In this document: positions 1-10,300 of the stretch, in pieces
Position numbering within the stretch: position 1 is the stretch's first letter
Layout: every line of letters starts with the position of its first letter
DNA from: CAYFJO01 sp964343305
GTDB lineage: Bacteria; Planctomycetota; Planctomycetia; Pirellulales; Pirellulaceae
Assembly: GCA_964343305.1 (NCBI GenBank)
Contig: CAYFJO010000007.1
Span: 1 to 64,000 of the forward strand
Length of the DNA: 64,000 nucleotides
Direction of reading: 5' to 3'
Notes under the pieces: generated by a model
The model's database searches: none
What the model was told of the DNA's origin: nothing
The model's input: only the letters and a program-made list of their open reading frames with translations
Program-made: the position numbers and the translations under genes

Positions 1-581
1 CCAAGACTCTTTGTTTTGCCTTTGCATGCCTTTCAACCTTCAATGATGACCGCCTGTGAATGTCGGCGATCGAATTCCAGAAACTCTGTGAAATACGTTG
101 TTAGTAATAATTCGTGGTAAGCGAATTGGGTCAACTTCAAAACTTCCGACTTCCGAAGTCGAAGAAGACTTCGGAAGTCAATCGGGGCAACTTCGAAAAA
201 TGGGTGACAGCCAAGAAATCTGGCCCAAGCCAGCGAACGATAAGGCGGGACCCACGCAGGACTCACGAAGCAACCTCAAGGTCTCTCCGACAGGGCTGAC
301 ATCCATCGCCTGATCACCTGCTTTCACTCAGCGCCAAGAGTGTCGCCAGAGTGCGTTTTGCTCCGTTTATTTTTCGCGGGAATGTTGTTAAAAGACGGAG
401 TCTAACGAATTTAAGAGAAAAGTGTCAACCGCACGAATTGGCGATAACCGGGCCGGTTCTTCGCCGAGTTACCCGATCGGCGATTCGCGCCCAGCATTGC
501 GTCGTGCCACGTGCAGACTGTATCGTATCCACTGGCTTTGAAAGGTGATCTGGATGTCATTTTGCTGGTGCGGATATCTCC
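1..581. other. Intergenic region before the thioredoxin-like gene
   Basis: No convincing coding region was found here. Short open frames exist on both strands, but none has a recognisable domain or a good start. The only clear structure is the cruciform-like palindrome at 148-179, described separately. The promoter of the downstream gene should lie in the last 150 bases, but no clear -35/-10 pair could be assigned. Confidence 0.5.
148..179. repeat. Palindromic element, family A copy 1
   Basis: Two 13-base arms, GACTTCCGAAGTC (148-160) and GACTTCGGAAGTC (167-179), are perfect inverted repeats separated by GAAGAA. Each arm is itself a palindrome around one central base (GACTTC-C-GAAGTC). The same unit recurs at 24089-24120, 25264-25295 and 41604-41637, so this is a dispersed family and not a chance hairpin. 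Confidence 0.85.
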
Positions 582-929
582 ATGAGTGAACTGGAAAACA
601 TCAATCGTGACAATTGGCGAGAGTTCGTCGGATCGCCGCTGGCCGTCTTGATGCTGGGCAAAACCGATTGCCCGGCGTGCAACGCTTGGAGCGACGAATT
701 GACGGGGCTTTTGGCTGGCGAACATGCGTGGGATCGCGTTCGTTTTGGCAAACTGTTGCTGGACCAAGGCGGCATGGCCGAGTTCAAAAAAGAAAACGGC
801 GATTGGCTAAAAGAGATCGACGATTTGCCCTACAATGTCATCTACTTCGACGGCGAGAAGACAAAGTCGTGGATTGGCGGTGGGGCCGAGCGATTGACCA
901 ACCGGCTGAAACGATTTCTTGAATCTTAA
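582..929 (+). CDS. Thioredoxin-like protein with CPAC motif
   Basis: This 115-residue protein has the length and layout of a thioredoxin-fold domain. The redox motif CPAC follows a beta-strand (AVLMLGKTDCPACNAW, about residues 21-36), and an IDDLPYN segment near residue 84 sits where thioredoxins carry the cis-proline loop. There is no signal peptide, so it probably acts in the cytoplasm in thiol-disulfide exchange. CPAC differs from the classical CGPC, so the partner and redox potential are open. The ATG at 582 is preceded by only weak purine-rich sequence. The gene is monocistronic: a decayed remnant and a convergent protease gene lie downstream. Confidence 0.8.
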   Translation: MSELENINRDNWREFVGSPLAVLMLGKTDCPACNAWSDELTGLLAGEHAWDRVRFGKLLLDQGGMAEFKKENGDWLKEIDDLPYNVIYFDGEKTKSWIGGGAERLTNRLKRFLES

Positions 930-994
930 GCTGATGGAATCTGCGCAACTCGCGACCATCGATAGCCCGAGCGCGGTTCGTTCCCGACGTTTGA

Positions 995-1117
995 GAATCC
1001 GGGTTTGCGAAGAACGGCCCGAGGCTGGGATTGTCGCGCGACTGGGGCTTGTACGACATGCATGGCAATGCCGGCGAATGCGTGCTCGGCCAAGACGAAC
1101 CGCTTGATGGTTGTTCG
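995..1117 (+). pseudogene. Remnant of a formylglycine-generating-enzyme (FGE-sulfatase) domain
   Basis: Between the thioredoxin-like gene and the convergent protease gene, one forward frame reads RDWGLYDMHGNAGEC (about 1037-1081). This closely resembles the conserved NPWGLYDMHGNVWEW segment of FGE-sulfatase/SUMF1-like domains. A stop at 992-994 precedes it, no start is present, and similarity fades after about 40 residues. WEW has become GEC. I read it as the debris of a deleted or rearranged gene. The motif match is seen directly; the history is inferred. Confidence 0.5.
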
Positions 1118-1124
1118 GCCACCG

Positions 1125-3014
1125 CTATTGAAACGTTGGATCGTCGTACTCCACCGATGGAAAGACGCCTAACGGACCAAAAGCGAATTTGACTTCGTTT
1201 TCCTTGCCGTCGCGTTTATAGACGACCACGACTGTGTCCAACTTTGCTTGCTGTGCTTTGCGCTTGGCGGCTTGCATTTGCTGTGTGTTGGTGACTTTTT
1301 CACCGTTGTAACTGACAAAGACATCGCCAGCTTTGAGTCCCAGCTTGTCCGCCTGACCATTGGGCTGAACCGCCCCAACAATGAACTTGGTCACACTCAG
1401 TTTCTTCTGAAGCGAGGCAATGTCCAGCACGTCGCCATCTTCGCGGCCTTCAAACGGCTTTGGATCTTGCTTGTCGCGAATCGCCTTGCGTCGCAGAACT
1501 TCCTTCACCGCGCGGTAGCAATTGATCAGCCCGTGCCCCGTCTCATCGTCGACGCCGTCGGCCGCGACGTCCGTGGCAGTCGATGTGATGATCTCTTTCA
1601 AATCCCAAGGCAACAGATCGGGATCCGCGGACAAAATCAGCGCGATGGATCCACAGAACATCGGACCCGCAAACGAGTTTCCGTTCAGCCCGGTCGCTCG
1701 CACGCTGCCGTCTCGCAGCAAAAATGGCAGGCCCATGTTGAACGCACAGACTTCAGGCTTTTGCACTTCTCCGTCTTTGTAGTGTTCCGTCTCCCACTTG
1801 ACGGGCCCTTTGCTGGAAAACGGTGTGCGGCTGAAATTACGCTGCACTCCCGCCGCGGCGAAAACAACATCGGGAATATCTTCAGGTGTTCGCATCTGCA
1901 CTGGCACAGGTTGGTTCTGTGCAAAGTTGCCCGCGCCGGAAACGAAGTAAACGCCGCAGAACGACCCGTGCTCCATCACTTTGCGCCAATGCGATCGATA
2001 GTCGCCCAAACCGGGAATCGAAAAGCTCATGCTATACGTGTCAGCCTTCTGTTCGATCGCCCATTCAATCGCTGCTTCGAGTTGCCCCGATGCAATGACG
2101 CCCGCCCAACGTGCCTGGGGAGCGATCCCAAATTCATAAGGCTTGCCATCGACACCCGCGCCGCAAATGATCGCGGCACACGAATAGCCATGCATTCCGC
2201 GCGGGTTCGCCGCGTTAGCCGGGACGGGAGCCGTCGTCAACACCCCATTGTTGCGATCGAAGTTAAAGCCGTGATAATCGTCGACCAATCCGTTCCCGTC
2301 GTCGTCTTTGTCGTTGCCCGGCGTTTCGCCATCGCGGCGGTACAAATTGTAACTGACGTTGTCCGAGTAGACGAAATTGAAATCATGTACGATGTTTAGA
2401 GTGCCTCGCCCAGTGACACCGAGATCCGTCCAAACTTTGTCCGCCATCAGATAGCGGACGTACCACGGATGCTTGTAGCGGCCAGCGTCAAACTTGCCTC
2501 GTTCGACTGGTGGAAAACTGGGAGCCTCACCGCCGCGCCCAAACACACGACCCGCTCGAGTCGCAAAGATCTTACTGACGCCTTTGACCGCTTTCAAAGC
2601 GTCCAACGACGACGGCGGCATCGTACACGAAAACCCGTTGACGACCCAGTGCTTTCGTACATTGCTGATTTTTTCGTCCGCAACTAGCTTGTCGATCTCC
2701 GCCTTGGCCGCGACGTACGACTTGTCGCTGAGTGCCTTCAACGTTTTGACCACGGCCGTGCGAAGTTCGGTTCGGCGAGCGTCTTTGAATTCTTTCGCCC
2801 GACGGCGATACGCCCCGCCATCTCCCAAGAATTGTTCGTCGAACCACACGACCGCCCGCACCCGTGGCTGCCGTGCATTCTCGAACGACGAATGCACCCA
2901 AACTTCGCCGGCAAGTCGTTCGGTGGGTAACAACCCATCCGCGGCAGAAACGAACGATCCAATTGTCGAAGTGAATGCAAAACACAGTACTAGCAATCGG
3001 TGAACGCGAAACAT
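1125..3014 (-). CDS. Secreted subtilisin-like serine protease with C-terminal PDZ domain
   Basis: The 629-residue protein begins with a Sec signal peptide (hydrophobic core LLVLCFAF, cleavage probably after SFVSA). It has a charged propeptide-like segment and then an S8 catalytic domain. The triad is readable: Asp near 211 in NIVHDFNF, His near 275 in GMHGYSCAA, Ser near 447 in GLNGNSFAGPMF, with the oxyanion Asn near 363 in SGAGNF. The Asp motif is unusual, because most subtilases have D-T/S-G. An acidic DKDDDGNGLVDD loop looks calcium-binding. Residues 540-620 form a PDZ domain (KLGLKAGDVFVSYNGEKV). It is likely an exported protease of the periplasm or cell surface. The ATG at 3014 was chosen over an upstream TTG at 3020. 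The gene converges on the FGE remnant. Confidence 0.88.
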   Translation of the reverse strand: MFRVHRLLVLCFAFTSTIGSFVSAADGLLPTERLAGEVWVHSSFENARQPRVRAVVWFDEQFLGDGGAYRRRAKEFKDARRTELRTAVVKTLKALSDKSYVAAKAEIDKLVADEKISNVRKHWVVNGFSCTMPPSSLDALKAVKGVSKIFATRAGRVFGRGGEAPSFPPVERGKFDAGRYKHPWYVRYLMADKVWTDLGVTGRGTLNIVHDFNFVYSDNVSYNLYRRDGETPGNDKDDDGNGLVDDYHGFNFDRNNGVLTTAPVPANAANPRGMHGYSCAAIICGAGVDGKPYEFGIAPQARWAGVIASGQLEAAIEWAIEQKADTYSMSFSIPGLGDYRSHWRKVMEHGSFCGVYFVSGAGNFAQNQPVPVQMRTPEDIPDVVFAAAGVQRNFSRTPFSSKGPVKWETEHYKDGEVQKPEVCAFNMGLPFLLRDGSVRATGLNGNSFAGPMFCGSIALILSADPDLLPWDLKEIITSTATDVAADGVDDETGHGLINCYRAVKEVLRRKAIRDKQDPKPFEGREDGDVLDIASLQKKLSVTKFIVGAVQPNGQADKLGLKAGDVFVSYNGEKVTNTQQMQAAKRKAQQAKLDTVVVVYKRDGKENEVKFAFGPLGVFPSVEYDDPTFQ

Positions 3015-3168
3015 GTGCAACTCTTGGGGACAGAGGATGATTCACAGCGATTCTAGCCCAGTTACCGTCGCGATTCAAACAAGGGACCACGGGTTGCGGC
3101 TCCGCAAGACGTTTGGAAGAATCGCATTCTATCGAAACAACAACCGCCACAAGACGTGAGGTCCCCCA

Positions 3169-4971
3169 ATGGCCGAAGTGAAACAACTTCCTGAACGATC
3201 CGAAATTGCCGTCGAAGATACATGGGACCTTTCGAAACTATGTGAGTCGGACGAGGCGTGGGCAAGTGAACTTGAACATCTCGAAGGGAAAATCTCTAGC
3301 TACGAGGGTTTTCGTGGAAAACTGTCCGAGAGCGCCCTAGCGCTGGCCGCGTGCCTGATGTTTGACAGCGATCTGGGACGACAGGCCGGACAGTTGTATT
3401 GCTACGCCATGTTGCGGGCGTCCGAGGATCTGAGCAACAGCGACTACCAGGCAATGGTCGCCAAAATCCAATATGTGTCGACCAAAGCGGACCAGGCGTC
3501 GAGCTTCATTCGTCCCGAGATCATGGCGATTGACTCGGCAAAGATGGAAGAGTTTCTCGGCGCTGACGAGATGGAACTGTTTCGTCTGAAAGTCGAACGA
3601 ATACTACGTTTCAAACCGCACACGCTCAGCGAAAAGGAAGAAGAGCTGATCGCCATGCAAGGCGAAATGGCCGAAGCGGCACACAACGCTTTCCAACAGC
3701 TTTTGGACTCGGATTTGAAGTTCGGCAACGTCACGGACGAAGACGGCAACGAAGTCGAATTGAGCAACGCCACGTTCAGCCAGTTCCTGCAGTCGGCCGA
3801 TCGCGAAGTTCGCAAGACCGCGTTTCATCAGTACTACGAGCAATTCGTCGGCCACGAAAACACGCTAGCCGCGACGTTGGCCGGATCGATCCACAAGGAC
3901 GTCTATTATGCCAAAGCCCGCGGATACGACAGCGCCATTTCCGGCGCGTTGTTTCCCGACAACGTCCCGCACAGCGTTTACGACAACCTCATCGCGACCG
4001 TCCGCCAGCACTTGCCCGCCGTGCATCACTACTTGGACGTGCGGCGTCGCAAAATGAATCTGGATGACATTCATCACTACGACACCTACGTGCCAATCCT
4101 CAGCGACCTCAAATCGTCGCATACATGGGACCAGGCCGTCGATGTGATTATGTCCGCGCTGTCGAAGTTGGGCGATGAATACTGCGGAGTATTACGCGAC
4201 GGGCTTTCGCAACGTTGGTGCGATCGTTACCCCAACAAAGGCAAACGCAGCGGAGCATTCAGTTGGGGCACGCACGACAGCGATCCCTATATCATGATGA
4301 ACTACAAACCCAAAGTGCTGAACGATGTCTTCACGCTCACACACGAAGCCGGCCATTCAATGCACTCGTATTTTTCTCACCAACACCAGCCGTATGAATA
4401 CTCCAGCTACACAATCTTCGTCGCCGAAGTGGCCAGCACGTTCAACGAAGAGTTGCTCTCGCACCACATGCTGGCCAACGCTCCGGACGATCAACATCGC
4501 GCGTTTTTGCTGAACAACAAGATCGACGACATCCGCGGCACGATCATCCGCCAAACGATGTTTGCCGAGTTCGAGAAGGTCACGCACACCATGGCCGAAG
4601 CCGGCGAACCCTTGACCGTGCAGTCGATGAAAGACGCCTATCGCGAATTGCTGGAAGCCTACTTTGGCCCCGAATTCAAAATCGACGACGAGTTGTCTTT
4701 GGAGTGCTTTCGCATCCCGCATTTCTATCGTGCGTTCTACGTTTACAAATACGCCACGGGCCTCTCCGCCGCGATCGCGTTGAGCCAACGCGTGCTCAAC
4801 GGCGGCCAGCAGGAGCTAGACGACTACCTAGGTTTCCTCAAAGGCGGCTGTTCCAAGTTCCCTCTCGACCTGCTGCGCGACGCCGGCGTCGACATGGAAA
4901 CCCCCGCCCCCGTCGGCACGGCGCTGAATCACTTCGAAAAACTAGTCAAGGAACTCGACGAGTTGCTTTGA
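3169..4971 (+). CDS. pepF: Oligoendopeptidase F (M3 family zinc metallopeptidase)
   Basis: At 600 residues this has the usual length of PepF, a cytoplasmic peptidase that degrades short peptides. The zinc site is the classical HExxH, with His392, Glu393 and His396 in LTHEAGHSMHSYFS. The third ligand is expected among the glutamates about 25-30 residues later (YTIFVAEVASTFNEELL). The N-terminal helical M3 region (residues 10-190) and the C-terminal FYRAFYVYKYATGLSAA segment also fit the family. No signal peptide is present. It is transcribed divergently from the protease gene, with about 150 bases between the two starts. Recognition is secure. Confidence 0.95.
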   Translation: MAEVKQLPERSEIAVEDTWDLSKLCESDEAWASELEHLEGKISSYEGFRGKLSESALALAACLMFDSDLGRQAGQLYCYAMLRASEDLSNSDYQAMVAKIQYVSTKADQASSFIRPEIMAIDSAKMEEFLGADEMELFRLKVERILRFKPHTLSEKEEELIAMQGEMAEAAHNAFQQLLDSDLKFGNVTDEDGNEVELSNATFSQFLQSADREVRKTAFHQYYEQFVGHENTLAATLAGSIHKDVYYAKARGYDSAISGALFPDNVPHSVYDNLIATVRQHLPAVHHYLDVRRRKMNLDDIHHYDTYVPILSDLKSSHTWDQAVDVIMSALSKLGDEYCGVLRDGLSQRWCDRYPNKGKRSGAFSWGTHDSDPYIMMNYKPKVLNDVFTLTHEAGHSMHSYFSHQHQPYEYSSYTIFVAEVASTFNEELLSHHMLANAPDDQHRAFLLNNKIDDIRGTIIRQTMFAEFEKVTHTMAEAGEPLTVQSMKDAYRELLEAYFGPEFKIDDELSLECFRIPHFYRAFYVYKYATGLSAAIALSQRVLNGGQQELDDYLGFLKGGCSKFPLDLLRDAGVDMETPAPVGTALNHFEKLVKELDELL

Positions 4972-5066
4972 GCGAACGACTTTGTTTTTGACAGATGCGA
5001 CAGAGTGCCTTAAACTCAGGGCTTCTGTTTGGGTGATTGGCTACTACTGGTTTTGGATGCAGTGCA

Positions 5067-7286
5067 ATGTCTTCGAAGTTTTCCGCATTCGGTTTTTCCG
5101 TAGTTTCTTTGTTGCTTTTGGTCGCCGGTTGTACGAGTCCTGTTGCGCCGGGCGGCTCCAATGGCGATGGTGTGCATGTGGCGGATCCAGACCATGAAGA
5201 GTCGCGCGAGCCGCAGAAGCATGCCGTGCTGGTCGGTTGCACGACGTACGACAATCTACCGTGGTTTGCCAACCTGCGTGGGCCGAACAACGACGTCGTG
5301 ATGATGAAGAAGATGCTCGTTGATCGATTTGAATTTCCGGAAGATAACATCGACACGCTCGCCGACTTGGACGACGGCGCAACAGCGCGGCCGACAGAAG
5401 AGAACATTGCTTGGCGCATCGAGAACATCGTTGACCAGGTCGAAGCGAACGACCAGGTGGTCATCTATCTGTCCGGCCACGGAAGCCAACAGCCCGACGA
5501 CGATCCGGACAACGAGCAAGACCCGGAACCCGATGGCTTAGACGAAGTGTTCTTGCCCGCGGATGTTCGTGACAGCATCGAAGACAACCAAATTGTCATC
5601 AAGAACGCCATCACGGATGATCGGTTTGGAAAGTGGATCAATGAGATTCGTGAAAAGAAAGCGTCGGTTTGGTTCATCGTGGATGCTTGCCATTCCGGCA
5701 CGTTGACGCGAGGCAGCAGAACGTATCGTCAAGTCGCTCCGGAGCATCTTTTGTCGCGTGAAGTGCTTGCAAAAGCCAAGAATCGACCTGCGACGCGCGG
5801 AGCACTTCAAGCGAATCACGCAGATGGCATGGCCGATGACGAGGGTGGGGTGGTCGCCTTGTACGCGTCACAGCCACACGAGCCGACGTTTGAGGCAAAC
5901 ATGCCAATCGGAGATACGGACGGTGAGTTCTGTGGTGTTCTGACCTATCACTTGGTGAAAGTGATCTCCAGTTCGAGTGAAGCGATCACGTACGATGAGG
6001 TTGCCAAACGAGTGCATGCCGAGTACGTGGCGGCGGGGTTGACCGGGCCACTGCCAATGGTCGAAGGCAGTGATCGACACCGAGAAGTGCTTGGCGCGAA
6101 GCAATGGCAGAATTCGTCCAGGTTTCAACTTCTGCACGAAAGAAACTCCTTGCGGCTCAATTCAGGCAGCCTACATGGATTGACCAAGGGCAGCATTTTG
6201 GCGGTGTATCCACCAGCGGGCGAAAGCGGCGAGAAAGAGGTGGTGGGCCACGTCAAAGTCGTCCGGGTCTATCCGAGCGGCGCCGTCCTGGAAACTTGTG
6301 CGTTTGAAGATCACGCCGAGGTCGAAGAACTACTCAAAGGTGGCCAATGCGAAGTGGTTTACGTGAATTACGGCGACTTGCATCTCAAAGTTGCCATCGC
6401 TCCGTCCACAGACGACGCCCCGAAACTTGACGCCGAGATTGCCGGCAAACTAGAACAATCGATCAAGAGTTATTCGGAACAGCAAAATACGATCGTTCAG
6501 TTCGTTGACGAGGCGGAACGAGCCGACTGGTTGTTGATCCCGATCGACGATCAGAAGATTGCCTTGGCATCTAGTCAAGGCTGGGATGAGGACACGCACC
6601 GCCAGGCGTTCGGACCGGTTGCCGTTGATGATGATATTGGTTCCTGGCTCGACGAAAGACTGAACCGAATTGCTCGCGCAACCAATCTGCTGAAAGTCGC
6701 CGCAAAGACTTCATCGCATCAACAATGGAGCGCCCTCGCTTCCTTGTTCGGCTCCAAACGAACTGGTATTCGTGCCGAATTGCTGCGTCTCGAGGACAAA
6801 GACGACAAGGCCGGAACGCCGGTCGAGCGGCAGGCCAACGGAATCGTGTTGAAAAACGGCGAGCTTGTGTCGGTTCGCGTCCACAATCGAGGCAACGACC
6901 GCGTCGACGCGTCGCTGTTGTTCATCGACAGTGGCTACGGCATTCATTCGGTTTACCCAACACCCGGCACGGTCGTCGACAATCGCATCGAAGCGGGCGA
7001 GTCGCTGACAATCGGGCCGTTGCAAGTCGAAGACACTTCGCTGGGGCAGGAGCATCTGGTCGTGATTGCCGTCGCGTCAAAAGGGCAGCCATTGGAGTTT
7101 AGCTGGTTGGCCCAAGAGTCAATTGAACAAGTCGCGACTCGAAGCTCGCAAGCCAAAAGCCTCGAGAGTCCGATCGGCGAATTGCTGCAAAACGCAATGT
7201 TCGCCAGCGGAACGACGCGCGGATATGGAACGATCGATGCCAAAGATGTTTCCGTTCGCGTGTTGACTTGGCAAACAGAGAAGTGA
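5067..7286 (+). CDS. Caspase-like (C14) lipoprotein with DUF4384-like C-terminal domain
   Basis: Translation is best started at ATG 5067, which gives a lipoprotein signal peptide ending in LLLLVAGC with Cys22 as the lipidated residue. Residues 50-330 are a caspase/metacaspase fold: a strand HAVLVGCTTY, His138 in YLSGHGS, and Cys208 in FIVDACHSG, so the catalytic dyad is complete. A 300-residue middle region of unknown fold follows. Near the C terminus KNGELVSVRVHNRGND to LLFIDSGYGIHSVYP resembles DUF4384 (about residues 590-690). The protein should be anchored to a membrane facing the periplasm. The next gene starts 40 bases downstream, also a caspase-like lipoprotein, and the two are probably cotranscribed. 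Substrate and role are unknown. Confidence 0.85.
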   Translation: MSSKFSAFGFSVVSLLLLVAGCTSPVAPGGSNGDGVHVADPDHEESREPQKHAVLVGCTTYDNLPWFANLRGPNNDVVMMKKMLVDRFEFPEDNIDTLADLDDGATARPTEENIAWRIENIVDQVEANDQVVIYLSGHGSQQPDDDPDNEQDPEPDGLDEVFLPADVRDSIEDNQIVIKNAITDDRFGKWINEIREKKASVWFIVDACHSGTLTRGSRTYRQVAPEHLLSREVLAKAKNRPATRGALQANHADGMADDEGGVVALYASQPHEPTFEANMPIGDTDGEFCGVLTYHLVKVISSSSEAITYDEVAKRVHAEYVAAGLTGPLPMVEGSDRHREVLGAKQWQNSSRFQLLHERNSLRLNSGSLHGLTKGSILAVYPPAGESGEKEVVGHVKVVRVYPSGAVLETCAFEDHAEVEELLKGGQCEVVYVNYGDLHLKVAIAPSTDDAPKLDAEIAGKLEQSIKSYSEQQNTIVQFVDEAERADWLLIPIDDQKIALASSQGWDEDTHRQAFGPVAVDDDIGSWLDERLNRIARATNLLKVAAKTSSHQQWSALASLFGSKRTGIRAELLRLEDKDDKAGTPVERQANGIVLKNGELVSVRVHNRGNDRVDASLLFIDSGYGIHSVYPTPGTVVDNRIEAGESLTIGPLQVEDTSLGQEHLVVIAVASKGQPLEFSWLAQESIEQVATRSSQAKSLESPIGELLQNAMFASGTTRGYGTIDAKDVSVRVLTWQTEK

Positions 7287-7326
7287 CTTCTGTCCCATTC
7301 ACGAACTAGCCGCAAATCCGTAGATC

Positions 7327-10300
7327 ATGAATCATATCCGAACCTGGATCTGCTGCCTCGCTACGATCGCCATAGTTCGGATTGCCGGTTGTGGGTCGAG
7401 CAGCGAGTCAGTCAACCCAACCGCCGATCAGGCTGCGAAAATTGAACCAACTCGCTCGGCTCAAGAACAAGAGCAATCCACCATTTCGGGCACAACACCT
7501 ACAAGCCCGACACAAGACAATTTCCAAGGCCGAGGCGAACGCTATGCCATCATGATTGGCGTGCGACAGTATCCCAAGTCGAGTGGTTTGCGGCCGTTGA
7601 GTTTTACCGAGAACGACGTGAGCCGACTCAATAAGGTCTTGCATGCCTCAGGCTACCGACAAGAAAACCTGGTCGTGATGACAGATTCTCAAGGCAAGGG
7701 CGACCCGCGCATGCTTCCTGAGCGGAATAAAGTTCGTCGACAACTGGCTAGCATTTTGCGCGATCGCAGTCCGTCCGATAGCGTCATTGTCGCGTTCGCG
7801 GGACACGGCGTTCAGTTCGAGGGAGACGAGGACAGTTACTTTTGTCCGCTGGATGGCGAAGTGGACAATCGAGACACGTTGATTTCTTTGGGCGAGGTTT
7901 ATTCGCAACTTAAGTTGTGCCAGGCGGGATTCAAGCTCGTGCTTTGCGACGCCTGTCGAGATGATCCGTTGACATCGACCACGCGTGGGTTGTCTTTGAT
8001 CAAGAACGAAGTTCAACGGCCGCTGCTTGCGCCGCCCGGCGGTGTTGCGGTGTTTTATAGTTGTTCTCCTGGCGAATCTGCCTTCGAAGATCCAGAACTT
8101 AAGCACGGAGTCTTTTTCAACTTTGTCATCAATGGCTTGCTGGGCGACGCAGATCTGGATGACGACGATCAAGTCACGCTCCCAGAATTGGAGTACCACG
8201 CCAAACGCCGTGTCTCGGATTTTGTCCGGTCGGAGTATTCGGGTCGGCGGCAAATGCCAAATTTAAAGGGCGATACGCGTGGACTCGTCGCGCTGGTTGA
8301 TGTGTCTCAGTTGCCACCCGACGAAGACTTGGCGACAAGTGATTCGTTGCCGGCACAAGACGACCAAGTGGTAGACAAGCCCGACGTCAATGAAGCGATC
8401 AAAACGCCGCTTCCCGATGGTCCCATGGGATTGGTAACAATGATGTCCCAAGGTTCGGAAACCATTGGACACCTGGCCATCTCACCTGACGGAAAACGAA
8501 TCGCCACAGCGACAGACGGTGGCACAAATATCGACCGCCAAATTCGGTTGTGGGACATCAAGGAGAGAAAGCTGATCAAGAAGTTTCCGAGCAACAACTC
8601 GCTCTGTGCCGGGTTAGCCTTTTCGCCGGATGGCAAATCGCTCTTGTCGTTGTACCATTCGTCGCCAAAGCCGATCGTGCAGATCTGGGATATTGAGTCG
8701 GGCGAGGCTACCAGAACGATTGAATCTGGTCCGCAGTTTCCCATGTATTTTCGCAGCGCAACCTTTCGAACCAACGGCTCGATCTTTGGAATTACGGAAG
8801 GCCGCACTCACACACTAACGACACTGAATCTGGAAACCATGCTTCCGGATCAGATCGATTTTTCCGCCCGATCAGTCTTCTTTGCGCTGTCTAAGGACGA
8901 GAAACGCGTGGCGTTGTCGTATGATCACAAAGTCAATGTGTGGAGCTTAGAGTCGCGGTCGCTTGTGCGGCAATTCGACCTGCACAACGCATGGAGAACA
9001 GCAATCTCGACGGATGGCAAGATTGTCGCGGCGACGAATCGCGAATATCCAAAACGTTCAATCGGTGCTTGGAATGTCGAGAGCGGGGATTTAGTGAACG
9101 GGATTCAGTTTGACACGAAACCGCAAAATCGCTATCCGCTCGTCATGACGTCGGATGCAAGTCTGTTGATTTTCAATGCAGAAAGTCAAATCGGCGTGTA
9201 TGATCTAAAGACGCGTGGCAATACTGTCTTTACGGGTCACAAGGGATCCGTCAACGCTCTCGCGTTGACGCCGGACGGCCGATTTCTGATGTCCGGTGGT
9301 GATGACGCGGAGATCCGTGTCTGGCGACTTCCCAAGCCAGGCGTTTTGCAACCGTCACGCGATCCTAGCGAGCGAACGGCGTCGCGGCCACCTATCGAAA
9401 TGCCGAAGGCACCGCCACCCAAGCCGAGACCCGCCACACCTCAGCCACCAACACCGCGCCTGTCAGCACGGCTCATCGGCCAACCCAAATACTACGAAGG
9501 CCATTCCAAGCCCGTATGGAAATCCGTTTTTTCTCCCGACGGCAAGCGGATCGCGTCCACGGGCGATGACCGAACTGTGCGTGTATGGGACGTTGAACAA
9601 CAAGAGGCCATCCATGTTCTCGGTCCCTGGCCAAAGATGGTAGGGGCAATTGAGATTTCGCACGATGGAACTCAAGTGTCCGCCGCAGTGGCCGATGGGG
9701 AGTGGCTCGTGTGGGACGTCGAATCCGGTAAAGTGCTGCACACCATCAACACAACAAGCGAGAAATTCTTGGCTCACGACTTGTCCTTTTCCCGAAGCGG
9801 AAAACGACTGGTATGCTGCGATGCATACGGCACGGTTTTGGTGTACGACCTTGTCGACAAACAGATCGTTTCAGAGATCAATTTAGGGCGGCTCAATGTG
9901 CGGTTGATTGAGTTTTTGCCCGATGAGATTCACGTACTGATCGGGAGTACCCATCCGGCGACGCTAGAACTTTGGAATACGGAAACTCGCAAGATGGTTC
10001 GATCGTATGAAGTCACAGATGCACCCAAAGGATCTGTGTCTTTAGTGATGGGAGTTCGCCCGGATGGTAAAGAAGTGGCATTGGGCGTTTCAACGTCGAA
10101 AACGCTGCGTTGGAACGTGGATACGGGCGACCCGCTTGAGCCTTTGCGGACAGATGGGCGGCTCTTGGATTTGGCTTATTGCCCTGTGGATGGCTATCTG
10201 TTTGCCTACAGTGACAACGGTGGAATGTTGTATGATATGGAGCAGGCCAAACCAGTCGTCAGATTTCCACGATTTACTCGGTCCATTCAGGGAGTTTGGA

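Noticed and set aside
1248..2399. Long open frame on the plus strand opposite the subtilase gene
   Set aside because: It is antisense to a well-supported protease with intact motifs, has no recognisable domain and a composition mirroring the other strand.
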